From NCBI GenBank assembly GCA_004123355.1, contig SCHM01000002.1, positions 4,127,569 through 4,191,568 on the forward strand: a stretch of 64,000 bases of DNA, in the 5' to 3' direction. A model generated the notes under the pieces. That model was not told where the DNA came from. It was given only the letters and a program-made list of their open reading frames with translations, and did not search any database. The stretch comes from Amphirosellinia nigrospora (Eukaryota; Ascomycota; Sordariomycetes; Xylariales; Xylariaceae). This document shows, in pieces, positions 10,479 through 24,213 of this stretch. Numbering within the stretch: position 1 is the first letter of the stretch; every line of letters begins with the position of its first letter. The position numbers were made by a program, and so were the translations under genes.

Positions 10479-13288
10479 ATGGCTTGCTCCTCTTCGCGAG
10501 AGGTGTCTCAGGCGTGCGACACGTGTAAACAAAGAAAAGGTGAATAATAATAATTTGGGGTATCTAGAAGTACACCAGAATCCGAGTCATAATATGCCAA
10601 ATTCAGATACCAATTCATACATTAACCCCAATAATAGTAAAATGTGACGGCCAAACCCCCTGCAGCTACTGCAAGAGGCGTCACCGGGCGCACACGTGCC
10701 GCTTCTCCCCTCCCGTACGCCGTCGCCGACCTTCCGAGAAGCCGAGGACTATCTCTACATCTCCGTCCGTCGTCGTGCCTCCGTCCAACCGTCTCCGGAC
10801 CGCTAACCAACTCCTGCACTTACACCACCAGCACCGATACCTACCGCCACCACATCCACGGTTCATGCATCGCCAACCTTGACACGGCACAGCGATGTAT
10901 CGGCCGAGGAAGAGGCCGAAGTCCCTCGCGATGCGCGCCTCATTTGCGATGCGCAGGGTAGACTGGGTAAGGAATAGCAATGAACTAGCAAACTGATGAT
11001 CGCCTACTTCACCAAAAAGAAAACTCAATTGACCCCGAACTAACATCTTACACTTCCAGTCTTCATAGGCGACTGCGCACCCCTCTCCTTATTCCAAACA
11101 GTCCGCCAAATCGTGACATCAAGGGTCGACCCTCACGCCTTCGCACCCGAAACCAGCCGGGTCTCGATGCTGGAAAACATCAATTCCGAGGGTCTCGTAC
11201 CTCTCGGCCCAGCAGAAGAACCAGTAATTAACCCATCCATTGTGCGACAGCTCGTGATCACCTACCTCACCGTGGTAAGCCTCTCAACTCACCAATTACC
11301 CACACTACTCCTGGCGATTCTCATCCCAATCTAATGAATTAACTAGACGAGCGGTCTAGTCGACCTCTTCGACAACACCACAATCATCCCGGAGATCCAA
11401 TCCTGGGCAAACCAGACGGAGCGCTCGGCCGACGTGACGTCGGCAGTACACCACCTCGTCCTCGCCATCGGCTCGCAGTCTAGAGACGAGCAGACGGCGA
11501 CAACGTACTTCCTGCGCGGGAAACATCTGGCCCTGTCCGCGCTGGCGGTAACCTCAGTATCGGACCGTGCAGTCTTTCCTACTGACGACGCTTTACATGC
11601 TTCGATCGTGCCAGATTAATGGCGCTTACTTGTTCTTCGGTTGGTTTTGCCTCTTTCCTTAGTGAAGAGACATAGCTAACGACACATAGGCATCGCGGCC
11701 CGCGCCGCTTATGCAATCGGATTGCATCGAACAGAGGTGAATTCGCGCTTCGGCCCCGCGATCCACACACGAAGGTAGCTATCTCTCCATCCCCTTACCA
11801 ACGCCCCCAACCGTCCCCTTCCCTCCCGCTCCCCTTTCTCACAAAAACAACAAACTAACACCCCAAGAGACCGCCTCTGGAAAAGCGTGCGCGTGCTCGA
11901 CTTATACCTAAGTCAATCAACAGGCCGACCACCAGCCGCCGCAGACCCAGACTGCACAGTCTCTTACATCCCTCGCCCTCCCAACCCAACCCCAACCCCT
12001 CCTCCTCTTCCTCGGAATCCAACTCCAGCTGCGGCGAGGTCTACGACCTCCTAAATGCCTCGGTGCAAATATTCTCCTTGATAGAAGTGATAATCTGGGA
12101 AGTCTACTCGCGACGAAAGATCTCACTCCAGCTCACAGAAGGTATATCGCGGCAGCTGCGCGAGTGGTCAGGTAAATGGCTCCCCTCTCTCCTGCGGGCT
12201 ACACGCCACCACCACCACCACACCAGCAACAACAACATGAAGGTAATAATAGTGATGACATCAACGCCGCTGTCGCCGCCGCCGCGAATAGCACGGGCGC
12301 ATGCCAGGTCCTGGCGTCGTATTACTACGGCGTCATGCTCATCTCGCGGCCGTTTCTGATGTACGAGCTCTGCAAGCGATTGCCGGATCCCAGCGCAGGG
12401 CGTTCGCGGACAGCGGGAGCGGGAGCAGCCGAGACGAACACGGGATCCTCCTCTGGACGCGCGAAGCTCGCGAACGCGTGCATCGACGCCGCGACGCTGC
12501 TCATAGGGTTAGTATCCGAATACACAGCAACCGACGCCTCAGACCGTCGGATGCCACTAATTCGTACGTCCCTCTCCTTCCACCAACCCTCCTTTCTAAC
12601 CGCCCAGTCCAACCACCCCAGTCTAACCCTCCCTACCCCTCAAGATCCTGGCTCTTCGCCTCCTCCCTAGTAGTAAGCGTCGGCCTGTTAGGGAACTTCG
12701 GCCGCTCCCTAGAAAAGTCGGCGCGCCTCTCCGAGGCGGCGCTCACGCACTTCGCGGCGCACGACGCGCACGCGGCGCAGTACGCGCGGATCGCGACCTC
12801 GCTGCGCGTCTGCGCCGTGTCGTACCTCGAACGCCGGGACGCCGAGCAGCGCGCGCGCATCGCCGAGGATTCGACGCAGCTTTTCGGGTTGTTGCCTAGT
12901 CACCCACGCCCGCACTCAATCTCACTCTCACTCTCACTCGCAGTTGAACGAAGACGAAGAGGGCGACGGCGACAGTGGCGAGGGGAGGCGAGATACCGCG
13001 AGCGTTTCTGGCGCAGCGGACCAGACGCGTGAATCGGGCGCCGGGTTATGGCAAGAGCACGACGACGACGACGACGACGACGACGAGCACCACGCCGGGC
13101 CCTTTGGCGATTTCGACCCGGCGATATTCTCGTTCGGCAGCGAGACGACGACGACGCCGCAGGCCGAGTTCCGCCCCTTCCAGGGCGACGGGCACGAGAA
13201 TAGCGCGGCGGACCAGGTGTTCGGGGCCATGAACCTGTTCCCGCTCCTCGATGGGAACGGCCATATCGATCTCGCACATCTGCTATGA
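10479..13288 (+). CDS. Zn2Cys6 transcription factor with fungal-specific TF domain
   Basis: Nuclear regulator. The ATG at 10479 starts MACSSSREVSQACDTCKQRK. An 86-bp intron splits the zinc cluster after this and exon 2 resumes with VKCDGQTPCSYCKRRHR, giving six cysteines with fungal spacing. After a Pro/Ser linker and a second intron (about 10968-11059) the segment FIGDCAPLSLFQTVRQIVTS opens the middle homology region. Further TF-domain marks are a YAIGLHRTE segment near 11712, RLWKSVRVLDLYLSQSTGRP near 11880, a YYYGVMLISRPFLMYEL segment near 12325 and SARLSEAALTHFAAHDAHAA near 12720. The C-terminus holds a (GAC)n-encoded Asp run (about 13058-13090) and ends FGAMNLFPLLDGNGHIDLAHLL. Several frame breaks and at least five introns are present. 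GC content is high (about 60% or more in 12.7-13.2 kb). It lies convergent to the MFS gene that follows; regulation of that gene is only a guess. Confidence 0.82.
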
Positions 13289-13982
13289 ATCAGAGTCGGG
13301 TGACAATAGAGATCCTTTATTTCTCATTATCTCATTGGGAAAACACCAATGGCAATAGACAAACATGACCTGCATCAGAGGGGAAAAGATGAAGTCAATA
13401 TGACTGGAGCAAGCTCGACTTGATTAAATAATGCCAGCTACTGCAGCAATCAATACTTAGCCAGATAATCCTTTTTTCATTGAATCCATGACTTCGTAAG
13501 CTCGTATTATCGCTAAGTATTTACACACCAAGTTCTGTTCGTTCGGCAGAGATCACTATCGGTGTACTCCGGCATGCGGGTGAGCGCAGCACAAAAGTTC
13601 ACCTCAATGGTGACCTGAGCTCAGTCATGCACCGGCTTGTGCTAGCGTACGAGGTCCATCCCCATCGTACGTGATGGCTTTTGTCCAGTATCCATATGTA
13701 CGACCAATGAAGAGCCTCAATATTGACGACAGGACACAGTTCATCCCATCCATTCGTCAAGACACCGCCACCCCCACGCAATCGGGGCGGCCCGAGCATA
13801 GTTCCATGCCATGAAAATTGAATTGGAAGCCCAAAACCGCCCGCAAAGCCTAGCCAAAAACAAACTCTAATGCGCTTGTAATACCTATTGGTGTATATAA
13901 TATGATGGTCCGTTTTCCACCAGGCCGTGACCCTATGGGCCTGTATTTGAGCGGTTTCTGTTCTACGTCTCCCTCTTCATTT
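13289..13982. other. Intergenic region between convergent genes
   Basis: Presumed 3' flanks of the regulator and of the MFS gene. Nothing else seen. Confidence 0.5.
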
Positions 13983-15861
13983 TCATCTCTCCAAAGCCAT
14001 CATCTGTGCTCTCAAGACCATGGCCATGGATAGCATAAGTCGCAAGCCACCAATGAGGGCGATCCCGGCGAACAATCCCCAAGCGAGACCCTCTCCCTTA
14101 GGACGCACATGTGGACCCGTAAACAAGGCCCCCGAGAGAAAGGGTCCTACGCTACGACCCGCCGCGGATAGTGTTTGCGCGATTCCATTTAGGGTGCCGA
14201 GGTTGGCGTGCGAAGGTGCGGAATTCGTAATCTTTCAAGAGTCAACCATCAGGACTTCACACACACCGTACATTATAAAAAAGCACAACTTACTAGTAGC
14301 ATGACACAAGATAGACCCCCTACCGCACAGATATTCTTGATCACCAATATAATGCCAAGCTCTACGTAGAGCCATAGCTACTGTTGCCACCCTGAAAGGG
14401 GCTTAGAATTTACATATCCCACAAACGGCATCAAGGCCATGGTGATTGCGAATCCGAAGAGTGAGCCTCGGTAGGGTGCCTACATTGCCCAACCGACCCT
14501 TGAGTGGCCGAAACAAAAATAGCTGAAAAAAGATGGTAAAGATGCCAGCAACAGACAAGGCAACACGATAACGTCGGCGTGTAGATTCCTTCCCGTTGGC
14601 TCCTGGCCAGAGGCGAAGACGGGATATAAACTGTTGAAAAGAGCTGTTGGATAGCTGAAATATGAGGCTCGTGGCAAGAAGAACCACGGTGGTTCGGTTC
14701 AGGAGTTGACGCCAGTCGCAAGGTCTGATGGTGACTTATGATTATCATTACTAGACTCAGCCCTCGGGTCTAAGAGGGCGCTGTCCTCTCCCATCCCATA
14801 ATCGCCTCTTCGCTTCGTCTCTTCGTCGGCTTCATCCATATCCCTGCCGCCAGGCCAGGTCCAGGCGTGATCTGGAGCGTCGTTCTGTTTCAAAAAGTAA
14901 CGCAGCCAGGGAAACCTCTCAGCCCAGCTCTCGTGCTCTTCTCGATTCTCCAGAGTTCCTCGAACCAGATCGCAAGTACTACCACACTGAAGGCCAAAAG
15001 CGCGGCAGCCATAATGTTAGGAGCAAGGAAAGGGTACTGATCTTTGCTAACCTCGCGACGAGAAGACCGCCGAGAGCAGGTCCCGTGATACCGAGGCTGT
15101 ACACCACAGGCAGCCAGGTAAAGGCCTTGCTCTGATTGCTCCTATCCGTCAATTCGCCTAGGCAAGAAGGCACAACGGCAGCATTGCCATTCAGTAAACC
15201 ATGGCTATGTGTACGAGGACGACATGGTAGTAGTGCGTGCAGAAGCCGAAGAGAACAAAACAGACACACAGCAACGAGGTGCCAGCCAACATGGTCGGCT
15301 TTCTCCCGACAATGTCGGACAAATAGCCCCAAAATAGATTTGTAGCTAGCTGAGCGAGGGCAAAGGCCGAGGCGAGAAGGCCAACGTACAAGCCGACCTG
15401 ATCATGGCGAATACCGGGGAAGGACTCGACCATCTCGGGAGGTAGGGCGATATGGAGTTCAGGGCGCTGCTCACTGCTCAGCAACGAGAAACCGCGAGCA
15501 ATGCCAGCTGCCTGACGGGCAGCGGCGTGGAGGCGGTATGGGAGCTGGGCGAGCCATTGTCGCCATCGTCGACTCGGAGCTCGGTCGACGGCCGGCGGAT
15601 TTGGGGGCGGGCGTGGGGAAAGTCTGGTAGTGTTGGTGGCTGGACACGCGGTTGAGGGCGGCGGATAACCTCGATCTAGTGGATTTCAGGACGGGCAGGG
15701 GTGAGCCGCGCGGAATGAGCCAGTCCTGGTGGTCTCGGGGGCAGGCGCGAACGCGTCGAGGACGAGGTCGCTGTCGCCGCTGCTGCTGCGGCTGCGTTGG
15801 TCACATGAACCATGATTGCTTCTAGTCTAGAACGGTGGCGGGAGCGCCAATAATCTAGCAA
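13983..15861 (-). CDS. MFS transporter, tetracycline/ZIF-like (YCR023C-type)
   Basis: Plasma- or vacuolar-membrane major facilitator. The N-terminus has an alanine run (NAAAAAAATAT) and a polar tail. The first membrane helix leads to NSISPYLPEMVESFPGIRHD, then VGLYVGLLASAFALAQLATN and the family motif-A loop GYLSDIVGRKP between helices 2 and 3. LVVYSLGITGPALGGLL-type motif C follows near 15080. A long charged central loop (EETKRRGDYGMGEDSALLDP, about 14705-14890) comes before the second six helices. The C-terminal half includes LGTLNGIAQTLSAAGRSVGP and a last helix ending at the TGA complementary to 13983-13985. Several introns and several frame breaks are present, so the exon map is approximate. 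The substrate is unknown; this family contains drug and small-metabolite exporters. Confidence 0.78.
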
Positions 15862-16772
15862 AATAGCTTAGTCGAGAAGCTGGCGAGTGAGCGCAATGCT
15901 GGTGATCTTGAAGATGCTCGTTAGGTCAACACAGCCATGTTGATATCGACAACGGTTTAACTCCGAGCGAAGACACGATCGCCGAGACAACCGAGGACGC
16001 CGAAGGCTGCCAGTAAATAAAAGCAAACAACGGTTGCAACGGCCAAGAGACGCGAGCCGTGGCGCCAGTCGACGTATGAATGACCTATATAAAATCGCTA
16101 AAGCACAATGTGGGGAGAGAAACTTGGTGACGGTAAAGAAAATTGGATTGAAGCTATCCAGCGGCTGGGGAGACCAACGGCGACCTAGTGGTATGACGAA
16201 CAACGAACTTGGGTACCGTGCAACCCCACTGTTACTAGCTCTTGCTTTGGCTCAAGGTAGCCAACCACTGTACCGCTAACCGGGCTAGCTTAGGCTAGTA
16301 GGGCCTAGAACTTGTCCGCTATCAGCATTTAAGTTAGGTACCTAATTAATTGACAAGGAGAGGGTTACCTGGAAATCACACTGAGCAAGGCGCCGTCACC
16401 AATTTATAGGTAGTGTACAGCACTTTCATAGATAATTCGGCTCACAATATCATCGAGGAGTTAGGTAGTTTACAAAGTCTTACTTGTTCATATGAGTGTA
16501 TCTGGTGACAAGAGCAATTTAATAAACACCAAGTTATCGCGCCCTTATAAGTAATAAATTCCCAGTTGCCCAAGACCGATTGCGAATTTTCCTATTCATG
16601 TTCTTTCTTATTCTCATTCTATCCCTATTGCCCCTAGGTAGGTGCCATAAATTTGTAAGAAAGGGGTTAGGTATCCTCATAAATAACTACCTAGTGTAAT
16701 ATTCTTGCTGACGTGAACTTGACCCAACTTCCCCAAAGGTGCAGTAAGTAGTAAGATGCTCACGACGATTCC
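15862..16772. other. Intergenic region
   Basis: No gene recognised. It contains short AGGTAGGT/CCTAGGTA-type repeats near 16636-16650 and 16330. Confidence 0.5.
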
Positions 16773-19181
16773 TTAGACTTCCAGGGCAATATCTTCGACA
16801 GCGCGACCGAGAGGCGCTTGTTCTCCGTCGCCCCGGTGCCGGTGTCGTTCTGGAGTTTTCTTAGGATCTATATCCTCAGCCGTGCCTTGCTGATGCGCGA
16901 GGGGGTTCGCCTGCGTGGACCCCGACTTCTCTCCGTTCGTGTGGGCGGTCTCGGTCTTGCCGCAGCAGGACACGAGCACGCTGGTCTTGTTCTTGTCGCC
17001 GGGGATGTCGAGCGCCGGATTGCTCGTGAAGAAATCCGCCGGGCGGATGTGGAATTGGTGGATCTCCACGGGCCTGTCAAGAGTCAGCAATTGCATCGAG
17101 TTTCGAGGATAGGTATTCTTGGTTCCGCTAGGGTAGGTGCGGTTAGGTTCGGCACTCACATGACGGGCCAGTCCTCGACTCTCGGGTTATGAGTGAGTCC
17201 AAACACGTTCCAGACAACAGGGCTGCTGCGCTGTCCCTTCTCGCTACTCGTGCTCGGCGCGTCGACGAACCAGTCGCCTCGTTCCACCATAGCCTTGACA
17301 CCGCCCTCCTCCTTCTTGCTCTGATTCGTGAACTCACCCGCAGCCCACAGCTCCTCGTCGCGGTATCCCGTCACCCAGAGGTGGTGTTTGGCGTACGGCG
17401 CTCTCGCGGCCTGGGTGCTGTTCTCGTCTGCGAGCATGAGCTGGGGGGGTGGGGGCGAACTTGTATCCCACGTTCTTCCCGCTGATGGGGTTCTTCTTGT
17501 TCACGTTTTCCAACTTCACCGTCCGGTTTACTCGCGGCTCGGCATCTGTATACATGGCGCTCTCCACGACCTGGCGTCGCACCTCGTAGCCGTTGCCGAA
17601 CGGGTTGGTCTCCGGGTTCATGGGGATGGGTGACTCTCCTCCAATACTACGGCGGTGTCGTTGTTGCCGTACGAGTCGATGCTGGGGTCGATGCGCACTG
17701 CGAAGATGTGCTGATGGTTCTGAGCTAGGACGCCGGGGAATACCACGTTGCCGTAGTCAGATACCTTGCCATCGTCTATGGGCACCACGCTCACGATGCC
17801 AGTTGCCCGGGTTTCGACAGTGATGCCACCCGCTGTATCGAGCTTGAAGGCGAAAACATACTCGTAGTTGGCGAGAGTAGCTATGAATTGAATGACAAAT
17901 TCTCGGAGTCGCGTGACTACAGCACGGTCAGTTCGGAAGTTAGTGTGCTTCCATCCAATGCCTAGTCTCCGTTAGTTTTTCTTCACGTGTATATAAATCA
18001 CACTGAATACCTACCGTTATCTTGTTCGTGCATGCAGACCACGTTTTGAGCCACATCCGGTTGGCCCTCCGAATCCGTGACGACGGTGCTCATATAATGA
18101 ATGGCGCCGAGACAATCACAGCCCAGCTTTAGATTGTTAGCAGCCCGTCCGATTCCACCATCTCCGAAGTCAAAGGCCTGTTTCCGTTGAAATGGCGGCC
18201 GCGGGTCGCCGTAGGGGACAGTCATCTCTGAGAACGACAGCCGGTATAGGATCGGTCTACCGTCGTAGCACACATCGTGTAGGATAGCGCCCTCTCGCGG
18301 CGTAAACCCAAGACGGAATCGCCACTTCTGCCACTCCACCAGGTTATCGGAGTGGATTTTGAAAGAGGCTCCCTCGGGCTGTGTGATATCGATGGGTTTC
18401 AAGTCAGTACGCAGCGGCCGGTCGATTAGCTCCGGTGCATATTCGGCTGATTTGCCATGTTCGAACAGTTTCCTGGCCTTGCCTGCTGGTGCAGAAGGGT
18501 ATAGGCTGTCTCCTTTTCCTCCAGTCGCCAGGCGGTCAACGCGTATCATCTTCTTCGTGGCGAAGTCCATGACAGGGATGATGGGTATCGGGTAACCGTA
18601 ATGATTGGCGTCAGGGTTGTTGAGAGATGCATTACGAGCATACACGAGACCCTGCATATACCGGGAACGTCCTCGTCCGCGTCGAGCCCGCCATATGGCC
18701 AAGGATCTATGGTGACGCTGAAGCCTTCGGGAAGAGAGAACTCCTCCATGGCGGTTTTGAACATCTCTGATTCTACGCAGATATCGTGGAACAGGCCGAA
18801 CTCTGTGGCCGTGTAGCTCGTCTGGCAGTAAGGGGGGAAGGCCTTGGTACGGCGAATCTCTCCAGCATCGACATCGACGATCTCTTCTGTAAGTTGAGGC
18901 ACGCCATCTTTAACCTGGTCGAATAGTACCGTCACTTGTCTTGGAATTGTGGTTTTGGGCGTTTCTCCAGCATGCTCTGCAGCGAAGAACTCGGCAAGCT
19001 CATCTCTCTTGGGTTCATCTAAGTAGATGGATCGGAAGAAGAGAACAACGCCATCACCGCTGTGTTTCTCTACGACGAGATTCCGGGCGCGCACCAGCTC
19101 ATCGTCAGTGAGAGGCCGCAGCGGATGAGGCGTCGGCTGCGTTCCAGATGCCTCTTTCGATCCGGCAGCCATATTGGGCAC
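16773..19181 (-). CDS. Copper amine oxidase (primary-amine oxidase)
   Basis: Topaquinone enzyme that oxidises primary amines to aldehydes with release of ammonia and H2O2, so it supplies nitrogen. The N2/N3 domains start near MAAGSKEASG. The catalytic domain contains YGYPIPIIPVMDF, then the cofactor site TLANYEYVF; the Tyr that becomes topaquinone is codon 17864-17866. Copper ligands are visible: two His in AQNHQHIFAVRIDP and the third in GLTHNPRVEDWPVM. Introns lie near 17945-18010 and 17070-17160. Frame breaks near 18655, 17630 and 17452 are each repaired by one C added to a C run. Joined length is about 700 aa, normal for fungal enzymes. The C-terminus (ending VEDIALEV) shows no SKL-type peroxisome signal. 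A second ATG nine bases downstream (MAAGSK) may be the true start. Confidence 0.92.
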
Positions 19182-21071
19182 CTAGTAAGACAGTAGTGGA
19201 GTAAGTGATCTTATTATTCTCGAACCAGACGGCAACGGATGAATGAATGAAGGAAGCTAACAGACTGAAGTCAATATGTTGAGTCGTACAAGATAAATGC
19301 CGCTGGTCTTTAAATACCTCTCTACTATTCAGGAGGCCTCATATATAGGTAGCTATATCACGGCAGGCTTATCGTTGAACTGCTGCCCGACTTGCAGGTG
19401 AGGGAGGAAGGTAGGTAGTTTCGATAAGCTCTATGGTATTGAGCTAAGGTACATTCTTTAGTACCGGGACTAGTAAGACAAGGGAAAGAAACTAGCAACA
19501 GGTGCTTTGATAGGGCACATATCAGTCTCCGGCATCAACCGGTCAAAGTAAGTATACTAACCTTACTCGTCATCCCCAGATAGGCCCTCATCACAGGGCA
19601 TGTGCGGGGGGGAGCCAGTGTTCGGTATACGCTACAGCGCGCTGCATTTGGCGGCTTGCAGTGACTTCATGATTAATGTCGGACAGGACGGGCGCCAGTT
19701 CTTAACTTCATCGGGCAAGTCCTTGCGACGCCGCTGCCGAGTCGCGGCAGCATGGCACCTGACCCGGGTTTTGTTAGTGGTCTTGCCTATCTGACTACGT
19801 CCGTTTACCGGATGTTGGACAAACCTACTATCAGTATCAGGTACCTATACCTACTACAGCAGATACTGCCGCCACCTCTATCTTTCTCTGTTCCGATCAG
19901 TCTCAACACATCCAGCAACATCGATAGGTGACCTGTTAGGTAACTGAGGTATGATATGGAATTCACCCCAGTGGAACCTCCACACCCCCCGCGCAGCACA
20001 TGCAAACCTCGTGCCGTACCTGCACTGTATCGTGGGGTCCTGGTCCTGGCCACCCCGCACCGCCGGCTCCCACGCCGTCGCCGTCGCCTCTGCTCTGAGG
20101 GAGGGTAGCAACTGGAACATTTGATACATTTGATGCGCAGAATCGGATCTCCCCGACCCCTCCCCATCGCGCCAATCGGCCCCGGCTTGCGACTACACTA
20201 CACTAGGTACCTAACCTAACCAACCCCGTCCATGTTTCATGCAATGCAAGGCTTGTTCACATATCACCAAAGACAGCTAAGTCTTGAGCCGCATTTGTCA
20301 CTTCCATTCGTCAAATAATTGTCTCAGATCCGTACTAGGCGAGGAGTACCTCGTGGTCTGTAATCCCGTATCTACCGTGAATGTATGTATGTATGTATGC
20401 AGCCACCCACGTTTAATCGCCGAATCCTTGCGGAGCTCGCTTTCTCTGCTACGGATTAGGCCATATGCAGCTTGGACGGTTGTGCACGTTCTACATGAGG
20501 CGAGGTGTGACAGTGAACACTGCATTTGTCCTTCTCTACGTAACGAGCGAACCAAAGCGGAACGTTGCATGCCAGTCACCGCTGCAGTCGGGCGTCAACA
20601 GCAGAAGACCCGTGCATTTCAGAGCACATACTGATATTTACACCAAATCGGTAATACCAGGTAGAATCAAAAGTCTTCCTACATAGACACTCCTAAACAA
20701 TAACCGCCTGAGCCGGTGATAACCTTCTCTTTTAAATACCAGTATCTAGCATTCTCTTTGATTTTCATGGGTCGTCGAGGCAGTATTCCTGGTTAATTAA
20801 GTTTGTGGGAATGGCACAATTGTCAGGGTACAGACATGGCGGAGTAGATTGTTCGGACGGGACAAGTTCAAATAGACACTATAAGCTACCTATCAAGATG
20901 AGTAGACGAATTGGTAGGTCAGACTCGTCAGAATCACATAATACCAACTCCTTTCGCCAAAAAAGCCCATTATTATATTCCTGTATGACAAGCTCGCCGG
21001 CCATATCTCAACGAAATATTACGCAATGAACCAAATATCCAGATCCCATGCCCTCTCATCTACATCTCAGT
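19182..21071. other. Long intergenic region
   Basis: No gene recognised. It holds a short (GTAT)n run near 20381-20400 and AGGTACCTA-type repeats near 19840-19855 and 20200-20215. Confidence 0.5.
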
Positions 21072-24000
21072 CTACCAAGTCCCAGAAACGGGGAGATCCC
21101 TCGAACTCTGACCAACCATGAACTTATACTCGCCATCCACGACCATAGCCCAATTCTGCGTAAAAACGTCCCAGTAGCTTAGGTCGCGTCTCGTCAGGTT
21201 GAAAGTCACGGTTCGTGTTTCCGCCTCTTTGAGTAGCACTTTATCAAATCCGCGAAGGACCTTGACGGGGAAGTCGATCGTTGATGAATTCGGGTAGCTT
21301 AGATACAGCTGCGCGACAACCTGGCCCTGTTTCGAGCCGTGTTGGTGATGTCGACAGAGACCTCGGCGTACGTCTCCCAGAGATCAGGATTGCCTCCTTC
21401 GTCTCCTCCAGCGCCTGATAGTGGTTGCGCGACGTCATAACCATCGGGGTAGGGGTACGGATCAGACACGATGTCATCGATACTATCGAGATAAGGGTAG
21501 ACATATTTCTCGAGCTTTCGTATCTCCGCGGGGAATAGCGCTTCTTTCGCATCCGGGATACTGGTGTCGTATTCGGGAGCTGCTGTGAAGTCCTTGGGTC
21601 GAGGAGCGGGTAAGGCACTCTTAGATTTTACGGTCTTCACAACCATGTTCGCAAACTCAAACGTGGTGTAGCTCAAGCCAAACCCGAATTCGAATCGCGG
21701 TTCGATATTGTACCTGTCAAAGTACCGGTAATCCGTATTGAGACCTTCGTCGAAGTCTTGTTGGGGGATGAGGCCGTTTGGCTTGTACATGATTTGAGCA
21801 CCCTCGCCGTAGTCATCCAGTGTTCTGCCAATAGTCCAAGGCAGCTTGCCGCTAGGATTGACGTCGCCTAATATGACATCGGCTAAGGCGTTGCCACTTT
21901 CCTGGCCTGGCAGGTTGGCCAATAACACAGCTTTTACGTTGGGAAGGTCAATCCATCTCTCCATCACAACTGGACCAACGGTATGAATGACAACGAGCAC
22001 TTGACCATCACCTCCGTGGCAGCCCTCAGCTACCTTTATAATTAGGTCGTCGCCGCCTTTCTGTAGAAATAGATCGGGCCGATCACCCTTCACATTCTCC
22101 CAACCGACGAAGCCTTCCCCAGAATCCGAGTTAGCGAATACAATGCATATCTCTGCATCTTCCAGGATACCGGGTTGTTTTTCAAAAGCAGGTTTGTTCG
22201 TCAAATGTGTCGTCACCTTCACTTGCTTGTCATCCCATGCCTTGCCAAGGGCCTCGTCGGGTGAAATGAGATATGGGAACTCAACAGCACCCGATCCCCA
22301 ACCGGAGGCTAAGGTGCCTTGATTACAGGCACGGTCTTTGCAGGCGTTAGGTCCTTGGCCGGGACCTGCGTCTTCACCAAAGATGGCTATCCGCAACGGC
22401 CCGTCGCGTTGCTTGGCTTTGTTGCCCGGTGTGCTTCCATCGCGAGTGATGGGTAGCAATCCTTGGTTCGTTAACAAAACAGTTCCCTCGCAGCAATCTG
22501 TCGCGCCAACGTAGAATGGTTTCCCAACACATTCACGAATTCGTTGACTTTCTGCTCTTCCTGTTCGGTCGGGCTTCCTGGGGCGTATACGCCCTTCTCT
22601 TCGTCCGTCCAAGAAGAGAAGTTGGGGCCTTTACGATCAAATTTAGTCTCGTCGTCTTGACCCATCTGATACCAAGCGGCGACAATACGAGTGACCATAT
22701 CGTTAAGCCTGTCAAGAGGCACAGAACCGTTCAGAACCGACCTCGTCAGCTCCGAGCCCCAGAGAGACTTTCCATTGGCCCAGAATAGTCCATCACCAGG
22801 CATAGTCATCTGCAAAAGTCAGATATTAGCGAATGGATTATATGGGCAAGGACTAGATAAATAGGGAAATGCACAAGGAATATAGTAAAGGGAAAACGAG
22901 ACAATGCAGCACAACATACATCCAAACCAGCCAAAGCGGAAGACACTCCGCCCCTCTGTGCAAGCCAGTCGCTCATTACAAAGCCTTGGAAGCCCATCTC
23001 ATCTCTGAGTAGACCATTCAGCAGCTTCGAGTTGCCACATGCATAAGAATTATTGATCATATTATAGCTGCACATGACACTCGCAACACCCGCCTTGACA
23101 GCGTCACCAAAGGGCCAGAGATACAACTCATGCATGGTCCTGTCATCGATATTGGAAGATATCGCGTTAGCCAATCCCCATTCGAAAGACTGGCGGAAAT
23201 GCTCCTGCTCATTGGCAACCAAGTGTTTGACTGCAGCATAGAACGTCAGTAGTGACTCCAATTTGAAACTTGTTACTAACGAAGGGGAAGAGAGCTACAA
23301 CGGTGAGAGTCCTGGCATTCCTCGACACGGGAACGGGATGAACGGTTATTTTGAAATGATAGAGAGAGGGTAGGTGAGATTGAAAGAGTGACATACTCGT
23401 AGCCATGACGCCCTCATCCTGCATCCCTTTAATTGACTGTGCGGCGGCAATGCCTTGCAGATAGGGGTCTGCTCCAAAGCCCTCCCAGTTCCTGCCGCCG
23501 GCTGGCATTCGCCCCAGAGGACCGATGCAGGGCCCAAGAATCGCGTGGATGCCTTTCTTTCGAGCCTCGATAGCGTGGGCATTGCCCCATTGATACATCA
23601 ACTCCTTGTTCCATGTGGCGCCGACGGTGATTCCGGCGGGGAAGGCGGTTGCGTTGTCGGTAAAGCGTATACCCAAAGGACCATCTTGTAAAGCCAGCGA
23701 GGGGAAACCAACATTGATGGCGGGTCCCGTGTTTCCTACGGCTGGTCCCATCATCCAGCCAGTTCCGGTTGTGATATTCACCTTTTCCGGCAACGTCATT
23801 TTAGCCACCATCTCGCTCGCCTTGCGATAACTTTCGGCCCAGCTCTTGGCCGTTCCACCTTTAGGAGTCGGATACCAGGGAGGTGACAATCCATCTTCGG
23901 GTGCTTGTTTGTATACCTTGAAGGCGAAGAATCCGCTCGTGCCAAGGGCGATCCATATAAAGACAAATACTGCCAGCGAGATGAGGATGCATCGCGTAGA

Positions 24001-24213
24001 CCGGGCGGCAAAGCATGAACCACACGGCCATCGTATCAAACGGCGGTACGGGCGCGCCTGAAAGGCAGCGGGAGATGTAGAATCGGAACCCTGGAGGGGA
24101 GCGGTTTGGAGGTATTCGGTTGCGTCGAGATCGGAATCGAGGTCGGACGAGTAGCGCAAGTAGCGTCCGTAGCGCTCGTCCATACTGTCCCGGTCCTTCT
24201 TAATGGAAGCCAT
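21072..24213 (-). CDS. bglE: GH3 beta-glucosidase with N-terminal membrane anchor (bglE type)
   Basis: Hydrolyses beta-1,4-linked glucosides at the cell surface. The first about 80 residues are cytoplasmic-type, Asp/Arg-rich sequence, followed by a single hydrophobic helix ([21 protein letters not shown]) with no cleavage site, so it is a type II membrane protein, as in the Aspergillus bglE group. The GH3 N-domain carries [41 protein letters not shown] and KHLVANEQE. The nucleophile Asp is in FVMSDWLAQ (codon 22968-22970). The C-domain includes [12 protein letters not shown] and [20 protein letters not shown], and a fibronectin-III-like end finishes at the TAG complementary to 21072-21074. 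Introns lie near 23230-23395 and 22808-22920. Frame breaks near 22490 and 21334 are each one A short in an A run. Confidence 0.9.

Noticed and set aside
13058-13090. (ACG)n run as a CRISPR-like or regulatory repeat
   Set aside because: It encodes an Asp run in the C-terminal part of the regulator and is an ordinary trinucleotide repeat.
12900-13280. Long overlapping open frames on both strands at the end of the second regulator
   Set aside because: High GC content and the (GAC)n run open all frames; only the plus frame ending DLAHLL continues the regulator.
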